Assembly (NCBI RefSeq): GCF_031344075.1 | Contig: NZ_JAVJAN010000021.1 | Span: forward strand, 3,589 to 67,588 | Direction: 5' to 3' | Length of the DNA stretch: 64,000 nt | DNA from: Clostridium aquiflavi | GTDB lineage: Bacteria > Bacillota > Clostridia > Clostridiales > Clostridiaceae | Shown here: one piece after another, positions 17,887 to 26,392 of the stretch | How positions within the stretch are numbered: position 1 is the stretch's first letter | Layout: the number at the start of each line of letters is the position of its first letter | Translations under genes and position numbers: made by a program | Notes under the pieces: generated by a model | What the model was told of the DNA's origin: nothing | The model's input: the letters and a program-made list of their open reading frames with translations, nothing else | Database searches by the model: none

Positions 17887-19071
17887 ATGAAAAAGATAGC
17901 TATATACATAATACTTCCTATCATTATAATGCTAATAACAGTTACTTCTTTAAATATTTTTTTAGATAAAGAATTAAATGATATGTTAAAGTCTAAGGAT
18001 TTAACCAGCATAAATAAGGAATATGGGAGCATATATAAGGATAAAGGATTAGCATATAATGAGTATATTACTCAAGAAAATGAATTAGTATTACAAGGAT
18101 CATCAGAATTAGGTTCTCCAGTTTCACAATTACCTACAACATTTTTCCCAGTTAAGGGATTAGATCAAATTGTTACAAATGGAAGATCGTATTCTCAACA
18201 TTTACATCAATCATCTATATTGGGAAGTCAACAAGTTGATATGGAAGGTAAAAAAGTTGCACTAGTACTTTCATTACAATGGTTTATGGGAGAAGGTGGA
18301 ATAGATTCAGGCAGTTTTCAAGCCAATTTTTCACCAGTACAATTTTATAATTTTTTAAGTAATGAAAAAATAAGTGAAGGTAATAAAAAACAATATGCAA
18401 CTAGAATATGTAGTTTATTATCTGGAAGTACTCAATTTGCACCAGAAAGATTATATTCAAAAATGTATAGTAGTGATAATTTTTTATATAACATGGCTGA
18501 TATATTATGTAAGCCTTATTTTATTGCAAGAAAAGAAGTGGTTGAACTTAAAGATAAAGGACTATTATATAAAAAGTTAAAAAAATTACCAGAAAAAAGT
18601 GAAATTCAAAGTGAAATAGTTAATTGGGATGAGGAATATAAAAGAGCAGAGGAAGAAGCAAGTCCACAAGTAACTAACAATGAATTTATGGTATATGATA
18701 GTTATTATAACAATAACTTAAAAAGCAATGTAGAATCACAAAAAGATTCAAATAAGAATGTTGATTTAATGAAATCAAAAGAATTTGAGGATTATGAGTT
18801 ATATTTAGATACTTGTACTGAATTAGGAATAGAGCCATACATAATATTAATGCCAACAAATGGATTATGGTATGACTATACTGGACTTAGCAAAGAAAAA
18901 AGAGATGAATTTTATGATAAAGTTCAAGAGATGGCAGAAGAAAAAGGCTTTGATGTCTTAAACTTAAAAGATGAAGAATATACACCTTACTTTATGTGTG
19001 ATGTAATGCATTTAGGATGGAAAGGATGGCTTAAAGTAGATGAAGAACTATATAAACGCTTTAAAGAATAA
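17887..19071 (+). CDS. dltD: DltD: D-alanyl-lipoteichoic acid biosynthesis protein
   Basis: A 394-residue protein with one N-terminal TM anchor (about residues 5-24) and an extracytoplasmic SGNH-like hydrolase fold. The nucleophile-type Ser lies in LQGSSELGSP near residue 78, and MPTNGLWYD and DVMHLGWKGW (near 372) complete the site. DltD acts with DltB, DltC and DltX to move D-alanine onto teichoic acids, lowering cell-surface negative charge. Here it is the first gene of the operon, the order I recall for Clostridioides difficile, rather than the last as in Bacillus. It follows AAGGAGGG. Confidence 0.93.
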   Translation: MKKIAIYIILPIIIMLITVTSLNIFLDKELNDMLKSKDLTSINKEYGSIYKDKGLAYNEYITQENELVLQGSSELGSPVSQLPTTFFPVKGLDQIVTNGRSYSQHLHQSSILGSQQVDMEGKKVALVLSLQWFMGEGGIDSGSFQANFSPVQFYNFLSNEKISEGNKKQYATRICSLLSGSTQFAPERLYSKMYSSDNFLYNMADILCKPYFIARKEVVELKDKGLLYKKLKKLPEKSEIQSEIVNWDEEYKRAEEEASPQVTNNEFMVYDSYYNNNLKSNVESQKDSNKNVDLMKSKEFEDYELYLDTCTELGIEPYIILMPTNGLWYDYTGLSKEKRDEFYDKVQEMAEEKGFDVLNLKDEEYTPYFMCDVMHLGWKGWLKVDEELYKRFKE

Positions 19072-19180
19072 TGAAGAATTAAAATTTGTTTTAATAAGTT
19101 CAATAGTAGTGATTTTTGCTATTTTAATATTAGTATTTGAACCATTTAACGAAATTCCATTTATATACAATCAATTTTAA
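19040..19180 (+). CDS. dltX: DltX small membrane protein overlapping the end of dltD
   Basis: A 46-codon frame from ATG 19040 to TAA 19180 overlaps the last 32 bases of dltD in another frame. The product begins MKNYINALKNNEELKF, has one TM helix (VLISSIVVIFAILILVF) and ends FIYNQF. DltX proteins are about 50 residues, have a single TM helix and end with a conserved FIYNEF-like tail; they are needed for D-alanylation. Its position before dltA matches the family. AAAGGA lies 13 bases upstream. The match of the C-terminus is the decisive evidence. Confidence 0.8.
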   Translation: MKNYINALKNNEELKFVLISSIVVIFAILILVFEPFNEIPFIYNQF

Positions 19181-19197
19181 AGAAAGGTGTAGTTAAA

Positions 19198-20712
19198 ATG
19201 AAGATATTAGAAGGAATAAAGAAGTTTTCAAAAAGTGATAGAGTTGCATTAACTTGTGATGGAATGTCTATGACATATAAAGAATTAGATAATATATCAG
19301 AAAGTATAGCAAGTTTTGTATTAAAGAAATTAGGTAATGATAGAACCCCTATTATTATTTACGGAAATAAAGAAAATTTAATGATGGCATCTATGATATC
19401 AGCATTAAAATGTGGGAGAGCATACATACCTATAGATATAAGTTATCCTAAAGAAAGAGTGGATGCAATTATTAAAGAGGTAAATCCACAAGTTCTTATA
19501 GATTTTAGTGAAGGTAATGTTTTCGATAATATATTAGTTTTAAAAGAAAAAGAAATTAGAGAAATAGTTAATGAATATAATGGTTTAGAAGTAAGTCCAG
19601 AAAAATGGGTAAAAGAAGATGAAAATGCATATATTTTATTCACTTCTGGTAGCACAGGAAAGCCAAAGGGAGTGCAAATAAGCAGTAACAATTTAGATAA
19701 TTTTGTTGAGTGGATGGCAGATTATTTAAAACTAGATGAAAGTGAAGAAGTATTTATGAATCAAGCTGCTTATTCATTTGATTTATCTGTAACTTCAATT
19801 TATCCAGGATTATGCTATGGAAAAACTCTACATGGATTTTCAAAAAATACACTTTCAAATTTAAAACAAATGTTTGAAGATATAAAACATTCAGGAATTA
19901 ATATATGGGTATCTACACCATCATTTGCTGGAATGTGTGTAACTGAGGACAACTTTAATTCAAATATGTTAACTAATTTAAAAGCTATGGTATTTGTAGG
20001 AGAAATACTTCCTAAGCCATTATGTGAAGAACTTTTGAAGAGATTTCCAAATACGAGAATAATAAATGGATATGGTCCAACAGAGGCAACGGTAGCGGTA
20101 AGTATAAATGATATGAATAGAGAAGTATTATTACAAGAAGGAAGTTTACCTATTGGATATCCTATGAAGAAATCAGTAGTTAAGATTGTTGATGAAGAAG
20201 GAAATGTTTTAAAAGATGAAGAAAAAGGAGAAATTATAATAGTAGGTCCTAGTGTAAGCAAAGGATACTTTAATAATGAAGAAATGACTAAAAAATCATT
20301 TTATTATGATGAGTATAACGGAGAAAGATGCAGAGCTTATAGAACTGGAGATTTAGGATACTATGTTAATGGAAACTTATATTACTGTGGTAGAAAAGAT
20401 TTCCAAATAAAACTAAATGGTTATAGAATAGAGATAGAAGATATAGAAAATAACTTAGTAAGGGTAAGTAATGTAAAGAATGCAGCTGTTGTTCCAGTAA
20501 ATAAGGATGGAAAGATAGCATATTTAACTGCTTTCATTGAATTAAAAGAGGACAATGGATTAAGTGGATTAAAAAATGGAATAATGATAAAAAAAGAGCT
20601 AAGTGAATTAATACCTTCATATATGATTCCGAGAAATATAAAAATAGTAAAAGAATTTCCTACTAATATAAACGGAAAAATTGATAGGAAGAAATTAGCG
20701 GAGGAATTATAA
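19198..20712 (+). CDS. dltA: DltA: D-alanine--D-alanyl carrier protein ligase
   Basis: A 504-residue adenylation enzyme. The core motifs are LFTSGSTGKPKG (about residues 147-158), NGYGPTEATV (about 287), YRTGDLGYY (about 381) and the catalytic C-terminal lysine region NGKIDRKKL. It activates D-alanine with ATP and loads it onto the DltC carrier. The length is the usual one. The start follows AAAGGTG after a short gap from dltX, and its stop overlaps the dltB start in ATAATG fashion, indicating coupling. Confidence 0.95.
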   Translation: MKILEGIKKFSKSDRVALTCDGMSMTYKELDNISESIASFVLKKLGNDRTPIIIYGNKENLMMASMISALKCGRAYIPIDISYPKERVDAIIKEVNPQVLIDFSEGNVFDNILVLKEKEIREIVNEYNGLEVSPEKWVKEDENAYILFTSGSTGKPKGVQISSNNLDNFVEWMADYLKLDESEEVFMNQAAYSFDLSVTSIYPGLCYGKTLHGFSKNTLSNLKQMFEDIKHSGINIWVSTPSFAGMCVTEDNFNSNMLTNLKAMVFVGEILPKPLCEELLKRFPNTRIINGYGPTEATVAVSINDMNREVLLQEGSLPIGYPMKKSVVKIVDEEGNVLKDEEKGEIIIVGPSVSKGYFNNEEMTKKSFYYDEYNGERCRAYRTGDLGYYVNGNLYYCGRKDFQIKLNGYRIEIEDIENNLVRVSNVKNAAVVPVNKDGKIAYLTAFIELKEDNGLSGLKNGIMIKKELSELIPSYMIPRNIKIVKEFPTNINGKIDRKKLAEEL

Positions 20713-21866
20713 TGAAGTTAACGCAATATGGAGATTACTTTTATTTATATTTATTATTACTAACATTTATTCCAGCAATAATATTAGGGCTAAATGGAAT
20801 AAAACCTAAATATTATGGAATAATTGTATCAGCAGTTATGATTTTATTAATCATGACTAAAAGTATAGGATTGTATCTATTTTTAATGTTTTTAATTGGT
20901 GAAACTTTTGTAATATATATGTATTTATTTATAAGAAAGAAAACAGATAATAAGTACATATATTGGTTAGCATTATTTTTGTCAATGCTTCCTGTTGTTA
21001 TTAGCAAATTAGCAGGGGTTACTAGATATTCATCTGTTATTGGATTTATTGGTTTATCATATTTGAATTTTAAAGCTATTCAAATGATAATTGAAATTTA
21101 TGATGGAAGAATTACAGAAATAAAATTCACTACATTTATATATTTCATAATGTTTTTCCCAACTTTAAGTTCAGGACCTATTGATAGATGGAAAAGATTT
21201 GAGGAAAATTTAAATGGTAAGATTGAAAAAGAAGAATATATAAATGAATATTTAATACCAGGGTTTAGAAAAATAATTTTAGCTATAGGATATAAATTTA
21301 TCTTGGCATATTTAATAGATACGTATTGGCTATTAAAGATACCTACAGATATAACTTTATTAAATAGTTGGAACTATATGTATGCATATACATTATATCT
21401 AGTCTTTGATTTTGCAGGATATAGTTTATTTGCAGTTGGAACTAGCTATATATTTGGAATTAAAACACCAGATAACTTTAACAAACCTTTTGTAAGTAAA
21501 GATATGAAGGAATTTTGGACTAGATGGCATATATCTTTATCAAGATGGTTTGGTGATTATATCTTTTCAAGATTTGTATTAAATTCAATGAGAAAGAAAA
21601 GATTCAAAAATAGAATTATAGCATCACATGTGGCACAAATAATAACAATGTTTGTAATGGGATTGTGGCATGGACTAACTACATATTACATAATTTATGG
21701 ATTGTATCAAGGTTCAGCATTGGTTTTAACGGATATATATCAAAGAAAATCATCTTATTATAAAAAGCATAAAAAAGAAAAATGGTTTCAAATGATACAA
21801 AGAGTAGTAACATTCCATATTGTATGTTTTGGTATGTTAATATTTTCAGGATATTTATTTAAATAA
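20712..21866 (+). CDS. dltB: DltB: MBOAT D-alanyl transferase
   Basis: A 384-residue polytopic membrane protein of the MBOAT family with about ten hydrophobic segments. The conserved catalytic-site His is in MGLWHGLTTYY (His320). FWTRWHISLSRWFGDYIFSR near residue 271 is the characteristic intracellular loop. It takes D-alanine from DltC and passes it across the membrane for DltD/DltX-dependent transfer. The start overlaps the dltA stop. Confidence 0.94.
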   Translation: MKLTQYGDYFYLYLLLLTFIPAIILGLNGIKPKYYGIIVSAVMILLIMTKSIGLYLFLMFLIGETFVIYMYLFIRKKTDNKYIYWLALFLSMLPVVISKLAGVTRYSSVIGFIGLSYLNFKAIQMIIEIYDGRITEIKFTTFIYFIMFFPTLSSGPIDRWKRFEENLNGKIEKEEYINEYLIPGFRKIILAIGYKFILAYLIDTYWLLKIPTDITLLNSWNYMYAYTLYLVFDFAGYSLFAVGTSYIFGIKTPDNFNKPFVSKDMKEFWTRWHISLSRWFGDYIFSRFVLNSMRKKRFKNRIIASHVAQIITMFVMGLWHGLTTYYIIYGLYQGSALVLTDIYQRKSSYYKKHKKEKWFQMIQRVVTFHIVCFGMLIFSGYLFK

Positions 21867-21944
21867 AGTATTGCTATAATAAATTTTGAATGAATTCAAG
21901 ATTATCATTTGCTATACTATATGTGAAAAGGATGTGTGTTAATT

Positions 21945-22172
21945 ATGAAAGATAAAGTATTAGAAATGTTTATTGAAGTTACTGGAAATGATGAAATTGC
22001 AGAAGATTTAGATTTAGATCTTTTTGAAGCGGGATTATTAGATTCTTTAGCAATAATTGAAATGTTACTTCAAATAGAAGAAAAGCTAGGAATAAAATTA
22101 CAACCTACAGATTTAGAAAGAGAAGATATGTCAACTGTAAATAGGTTAACTGAGTTCTTAGAAAGTAGATAA
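21945..22172 (+). CDS. dltC: DltC: D-alanyl carrier protein
   Basis: A 75-residue acyl-carrier-type protein. The phosphopantetheine attachment Ser is Ser34 in AGLLDSLAIIEML. The ATG at 21945 is preferred over an upstream GTG at 21936; an AAAAGGA lies 12 bases upstream of the ATG. It carries D-alanine from DltA to DltB. It is the last gene of the dlt operon, followed by a strong terminator. The 78-bp gap after dltB is longer than elsewhere in the operon. Confidence 0.93.
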   Translation: MKDKVLEMFIEVTGNDEIAEDLDLDLFEAGLLDSLAIIEMLLQIEEKLGIKLQPTDLEREDMSTVNRLTEFLESR

Positions 22173-22179
22173 GGAATTT

Positions 22180-22230
22180 AAAAAGTTCTCTTTATAATTT
22201 TAAATTATAAAAAGAACTTTTTTTGTTTTT
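22180..22230 (+). terminator. terminator of the dlt operon
   Basis: AAAGTTCT and TTTATAATTT pair with AAATTATAAA and AGAACTTT around a short loop, followed by T-runs. Confidence 0.85.
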
Positions 22231-22355
22231 TTATATAGAATCTATTTTATGTAATTATTGTAGTAATATGATATTTGACATTATATTTTTTATAATATAT
22301 AATTTAGGAACAAAGAAAAATTGAATAATGAAGTTTCAAACTTCGTTACTAACAT

Positions 22356-22992
22356 GGGGGCGTTTTGGCTTCGACGGGGGTAAGAGGAGTTTGATAAGCG
22401 AGTCGAGGCAGCATGTCACCTCGTTAATCAAGTATGCAAAAAGATAAACGCAGAAGACAATTTTGCAATAGCAGCCTAATTTAGCGCTGTTCATCAGCCC
22501 GGGGTGCCCACGCTTCGGATCACTGGTGTCATTAAAGTGGGAAACGAAGTTTAGCAAAGCTTTGAGCTAGAGGGGTATTTATGAAGCTAGCAAGTATGTT
22601 GCCTGTCTGTAGGCGTTCATATGAGCGAATTTTAATATATAGACTACACTCGTAGAAAGTCAGATGCATCTACTTTCGGACAGGGGTTCGATTTGTAACA
22701 AAGTCGCATTAGGGAGTGATCCTTAAGTGAAAACTTGGCTTTATCGGTGAAACCGTAGCAAATAATGTTGCCGGCAATACCGAGAGGTATGTAAGGAAAC
22801 TTAACAGCCTCGTATCGACTTATAGGTTCCTAAGGATATTATTTATTAATGTTACGGAATACTAGGATAGAAGATTAAAACTATACTATGCTTCTATAAT
22901 ACGCCAAGAGTCTTGTAGAGATTGTCCACAAGATTAAGATATAGTCAGCACCATTAGAGATAATGGACGCCGGTGACCCCTCGCCTCCACCA
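22356..22992 (+). ncRNA. ssrA: tmRNA (ssrA), interrupted by a group I intron in the T-loop
   Basis: The 5' end GGGGGCG pairs with 3' CGCCTCC, followed by A and an encoded CCA (22990-22992). The D-like segment GGCTTCGACGGGGG is present. The tag frame is GCA resume codon at 22450, then GAA GAC AAT TTT GCA ATA GCA GCC TAA (EDNFAIAA, stop 22477-22479). The T-arm is split: exon 1 ends AGGGGTTCGAT at 22692 and exon 2 starts ACCCCT at 22976. Joined, they give a 5-bp T-stem with a seven-base loop. The mature RNA would be about 354 nt, a normal size. tmRNA rescues stalled ribosomes by trans-translation and tags the peptide for degradation. Confidence 0.95.
22693..22975 (+). mobile_element. group I intron in the tmRNA T-loop
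   Basis: A 283-base insertion with group I hallmarks. The 5' exon ends in U (22692) and its CGAU pairs with intron GUCG at 22703-22706, giving the expected U-G wobble at the splice site. The P7 pairing is visible between CGACTTATA (22816-22824) and AAGATATAGTC (22936-22946, the S-element type sequence), with one bulged U. The intron ends in G (22975). It carries no open reading frame. The full fold was not computed. Confidence 0.85.
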
Positions 22993-22994
22993 TG

Positions 22995-23027
22995 AAAAAC
23001 TGTACATTTATTTGTACAGTTTTTTTA
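22995..23027. terminator. bidirectional terminator between tmRNA and endonuclease gene
   Basis: AAAACTGTACA / TGTACAGTTTT stem with A- and T-runs. A near-identical copy is found at 25145-25176. Confidence 0.85.
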
Positions 23028-23435
23028 TTTTAGAGCCATAAATTCATTATAGAATTCCTTTTTAAGTTTCAATAATTCAGCAGAATATCTACCATTTCTA
23101 GGAGTAAGAGCTTTGTATTTCTCTAAGATTAATTGAGCTCTTCTTTTCTTTGAATTAATAAGTAAGTAAGGGTATATATCTTCTAAAAAATTAATTGCAT
23201 CATTACGCCTAAGAATATAACTATAGCAATCTCTATGTTTATTAATATCATAATTTTTCTTCTTTTTAATGGCACCTTTACCAACTGTATCTTTTATCCA
23301 ATTTAATAATTCTATTGTTGTTGATGCTATTGATATACAAGGTGAAGGATGCTCATTTGAATTTATTTTTTGAAGCATTATACTACCTTCACCATCTATT
23401 ATTCCAGCAATATAAGCTTTTTCAGTTTCTAACAT
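23025..23435 (-). CDS. LAGLIDADG homing endonuclease-like protein, free-standing
   Basis: A 136-residue protein with a single LAGLIDADG-type motif, YIAGIIDGEGSI, at about residues 8-19. SIASTTIELLNWIKD and a basic KKKKNYDIN segment follow, typical of single-motif enzymes that dimerise to cut long asymmetric sites. An AGGTGATTTT ribosome site precedes the ATG. It is not inside the intron. It lies on the opposite strand, starting 443 bp beyond the tmRNA 3' end and converging on it. It may be the endonuclease that spread the tmRNA intron. A 35-codon remnant of a second copy occurs at 25174-25278. Confidence 0.85.
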   Translation of the reverse strand: MLETEKAYIAGIIDGEGSIMLQKINSNEHPSPCISIASTTIELLNWIKDTVGKGAIKKKKNYDINKHRDCYSYILRRNDAINFLEDIYPYLLINSKKRRAQLILEKYKALTPRNGRYSAELLKLKKEFYNEFMALK

Positions 23436-23672
23436 AAAATCACCTAAAACATTTATTATAATTTATTATGATTATTTGCATGTTTCTAAATATTTATACT
23501 GGTTTATATTAAAGAATTAAATCACATATACTTCTGATATTTGGATAAGGTTGGAATAAAATTATTAGATAAGAATAATAATAATCTAAGAATCGAATTT
23601 CTAAGATAGCAAGATTAGTTTCAAAACAAGTAGTCCATGTTAGATTATAAAACTTTGGAGGTGTATAGAGAA

Positions 23673-24388
23673 ATGACAAAGATTAAGACAATACAAGAAG
23701 CAGTAGAAAATATTAAAGATGGAATGAAAATTATGACAGCAGGTTTTTAGGAATAGGTGCTCCGTTAAAGATGATAGATGCATTAGCAGAGACAAATGTT
23801 AAATATCTTACACTTATTCAAGCTGTATCAGCTCATCCAGGACAAACTCATGATGTTGGTAAGCTTGTAGCAAATAAACAAATAAAAAAGTTTATAGGTT
23901 CACATATTGGAACTTGTCCTGAAATACAAGAACAATACAATGCAGGTACATTAGAAGTGGAATTTATACCTATGGGAACTATAGTAGAATGTATAAGAGC
24001 TGGGGGGGCTGGACTTGGTGCAGTTATAACTCCAACTGGTCTTGGAACTGAAATTGAAAAGGGAAGAGATAAACTTACTATAGATGGCAAAGAATATTTA
24101 GTATTTCCAGCAATAAAGGCAGATGTTGCAATAATCAAGGGATATAAAGCTGATAAACTTGGTAACATCGTATATAGAGGAACAACTAAAGGAACAAATA
24201 CAAGTATGGCACTTGCAGCTGATTTAGTTATAGCTGAAGTAGATGAAATTGTAGAAGTAGGTGAAATTTCACCTGATAGTGTTGGAACACCAGGAATATT
24301 GGTAGATATAATAGTTCAAGGCGACTCTTTTGAAGAGAGAACAAAATATTTTGAAGATTTATGGACAAGAACTAATAAAATGAAATAG
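23673..24388 (+). pseudogene. CoA transferase subunit A (AtoD/CtfA-like) with a one-base frameshift
   Basis: The start ATG at 23673 follows TTGGAGGTG and reads MTKIKTIQEAVENIKDGMKI, then TAGF and a TAG stop at 23748-23750. Adding one T to the five-T run at 23744-23748 restores TAGFLGIGAPLKMIDALAE and the rest of a normal subunit, including CGG-type GGAGLGAVITPTGLGTE and GIVRYRGT-like NIVYRGTTKGTN. The full protein would be about 239 residues. Subunit A with subunit B moves CoA between short-chain acids such as acetate, butyrate and acetoacetate. Either the gene is broken, the run was misread, or expression relies on slippage. Confidence 0.82.
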
Positions 24389-24397
24389 GGGTGAGAA

Positions 24398-25054
24398 ATG
24401 ATGAATGGTAAAGAAATAATTGCAAGAAGAATCGCAAAAGAATTTAAAGAAGGAATGGTTGCGAATTTAGGATTTGGTATACCTAATATGGCTGCAAACT
24501 ATTTGCCAGAAGGAATGGAAATAATACTACAATGTGAAAATGGTGCATTGAAGTTTGGTGCAACTCCAAGCATAGGTGAAGCTGATCCTGACTTAGCCAA
24601 TTCTGGTGGAGCTCCAATTACTTTATTGCCAGGAGCATCAACATTTGAAATGGATCTATCTTTTGCAATAATAAGAGGTGGACATGTTGATATAACTGCA
24701 CTAGGAGCTTTAGAGGTCGACGAAGAAGGAAATATTGCAAATTGGAAGATACCAGGGGTTTTTGCACCAGGTATGGGTGGCGCAATGGATCTTTTAGTAG
24801 GAGCAAAATATGTAATAGCTGCCTTAAGTCATAATGATAAAAAAGGGAATCCAAAGGTGCTAAAGAAATGCACATTACCTTTATCAGCTAAAAAATGCGT
24901 TAATCTTATAATTACTGACAAAGCGGTTATGAAGGTTACAGATAAAGGATTAGTATTAATGGAAGTGGCACCAGGTGTAACTGTTGATGAAGTAGTAAAG
25001 ATTACTGATGCTGATTTATTAATAGCTGATGATGTTAAGGAAATGGAAATATAA
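24398..25054 (+). CDS. CoA transferase subunit B (AtoA/CtfB-like)
   Basis: A 218-residue, apparently intact partner of the preceding frameshifted gene. The catalytic glutamate is in QCENGALKFG near residue 48, and GGAPITLLPGASTFEMDLSF and GVFAPGMGGAMDLLVGAKYV are strongly conserved family segments. Two adjacent ATGs (24398, 24401) are possible; the second has better spacing from AGGGGTGAG. The A and B genes are 9 bp apart, so they form one operon. The pair is flanked on both sides by endonuclease sequence, intact on the left and remnant on the right. The substrate pair cannot be fixed from sequence. Confidence 0.9.
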   Translation: MMNGKEIIARRIAKEFKEGMVANLGFGIPNMAANYLPEGMEIILQCENGALKFGATPSIGEADPDLANSGGAPITLLPGASTFEMDLSFAIIRGGHVDITALGALEVDEEGNIANWKIPGVFAPGMGGAMDLLVGAKYVIAALSHNDKKGNPKVLKKCTLPLSAKKCVNLIITDKAVMKVTDKGLVLMEVAPGVTVDEVVKITDADLLIADDVKEMEI

Positions 25055-25113
25055 TATGCTTACAAAAATTTTAATGTTCAAGAGCAACTTTATGAAATAG
25101 TTCGAGGACACTA

Positions 25114-25278
25114 ATAGTCATACCTCGCCTCAGCATAGAAGAAAAAAAACTGTACATTTATTTGTACAGTTTTTTATTTTATAGACATAAACTTATTATA
25201 AAATTCTTCTTTAAGTCTTAATAATTCATTAGAATATCTACCATTTATAGATGTAATAGCTTTAAATTTTTCTTTATC
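25114..25278 (-). pseudogene. decayed second copy of tmRNA 3' end, terminator and endonuclease C-terminus
   Basis: ACCTCGCCTCAGCAT at 25124-25138 resembles the tmRNA end (CCTCGCCTCCACCAT). It is followed by ACTGTACATTTATTTGTACA and T-run, almost identical to the terminator after tmRNA. Then, reading minus strand, come 35 in-frame codons ending KFMSIK and containing NGRYSNELLRLKEEFYN, matching the C-terminus of the 23025-23435 endonuclease (NGRYSAELLKLKKEFYN). Homology stops near 25280. The rest of the 333-bp gap holds no gene. Confidence 0.75.
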
Positions 25279-25387
25279 CAATTTAATTTATTTTAATAAT
25301 AGTAATTTTATTACAATAATAAGAAAGATTTAGATTAAGGTAAATATAAAGTTAAAAAGAATTTTAGATACTATTTACCACAATAGA

Positions 25388-26392
25388 TTATATATTATCT
25401 GCAGGAAAAACTATATCCAGCTTATTTCTTATTGAATCAATAGTACTAATAGTATCAAGTGTATTATCTAAAGTATTAAGAGATGAATAAGTAGCTTTGA
25501 CATCACTAGAATTAATTAATTTAATAAATTCCTCAATTTCATAATACATATCATTATCATATTGATTTTCACTTAAATTTTCGATAGTTCCGTCATTGTA
25601 CACTAATTTTACATTTTTGAATGTATTTATTTTGTCAATTATAATACTTCCTTTTTCACCTTGTATCTCTGAGGGGATATTAGAGTTTGCTATTTTAGAG
25701 TAAAGTATTACTGCATCCATATAACCATAATCAAGTATTGCACTTCCTTGCCCATCAACACCATTACTTAAAAATAATGTATTACATTTTATATTTTGTG
25801 GTTTTCCAAATAAATTTATCATGGGTGATAAACAATATATCCCTATATCCATAAGAGATCCATTAGATAATTCTTTTTTAAAAGCATTCAGTATAATGCC
25901 TTCTTTAAATTTATCATATCTAGATGAATATTGGCAGTAACTTGCAAAATATCTCCTAATTTCACCAATTTTATGAAGGTTATTTTTAACATTTATAAAG
26001 TTTGGAAGGCAAGTAAGTCTCATAGCTTCCATTATTACTACGTTATTTTTTTTAGCTGTATTTATAATATTTAAAGCTTGAACATAATTTGATGCAAATG
26101 CCTTCTCACATAAAACATGCTTTTTATTTTCAAGAAAAAGTATAGAATGATCGTGGTGAAGTGCATTTGGTGAAGCTATATACACAGCATCTAATTCTTT
26201 GTCTTTTGACATTTCATTTAATGAAGTTGATGCTTTATAAAAATTATACTTATTTTTAAATTTTTTAGCTGTATCCTCATTTCTTGAATAAAATGTGTGA
26301 AAGTTTAAATTCTTAAAATTAGAGGCAGCATCTAAAAAATTCTCAGCTATTGCACCACTACCTATTACACCTAAATTAATAATTTTTTTCAT
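25388..26392 (-). CDS. Gfo/Idh/MocA family oxidoreductase
   Basis: A 334-residue protein starting at 26392, seven bases after GGAGGT. A frame extending to 26440 lacks a ribosome site. The N-terminal Rossmann motif is LGVIGSGAIAENFLDAA. The conserved CEKAF segment (KKHVLCEKAFASN) gives the catalytic-type Lys near residue 95. The second domain carries GSLMDIGIYCLSP. Family members oxidise or reduce sugars, inositols or dihydrodiols with NAD(P). The substrate is not visible and the gene stands alone. Confidence 0.9.
   Translation of the reverse strand: MKKIINLGVIGSGAIAENFLDAASNFKNLNFHTFYSRNEDTAKKFKNKYNFYKASTSLNEMSKDKELDAVYIASPNALHHDHSILFLENKKHVLCEKAFASNYVQALNIINTAKKNNVVIMEAMRLTCLPNFINVKNNLHKIGEIRRYFASYCQYSSRYDKFKEGIILNAFKKELSNGSLMDIGIYCLSPMINLFGKPQNIKCNTLFLSNGVDGQGSAILDYGYMDAVILYSKIANSNIPSEIQGEKGSIIIDKINTFKNVKLVYNDGTIENLSENQYDNDMYYEIEEFIKLINSSDVKATYSSLNTLDNTLDTISTIDSIRNKLDIVFPADNI

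Noticed and set aside
22336..22557. Minus-strand 73-codon open frame
   Set aside because: It lies antisense to the tmRNA and its tag region and has no ribosome site.
22356..22992. Two-piece (permuted) tmRNA gene
   Set aside because: The order of acceptor arm, tag frame and T-arm is the standard one; only an intron interrupts the T-loop.
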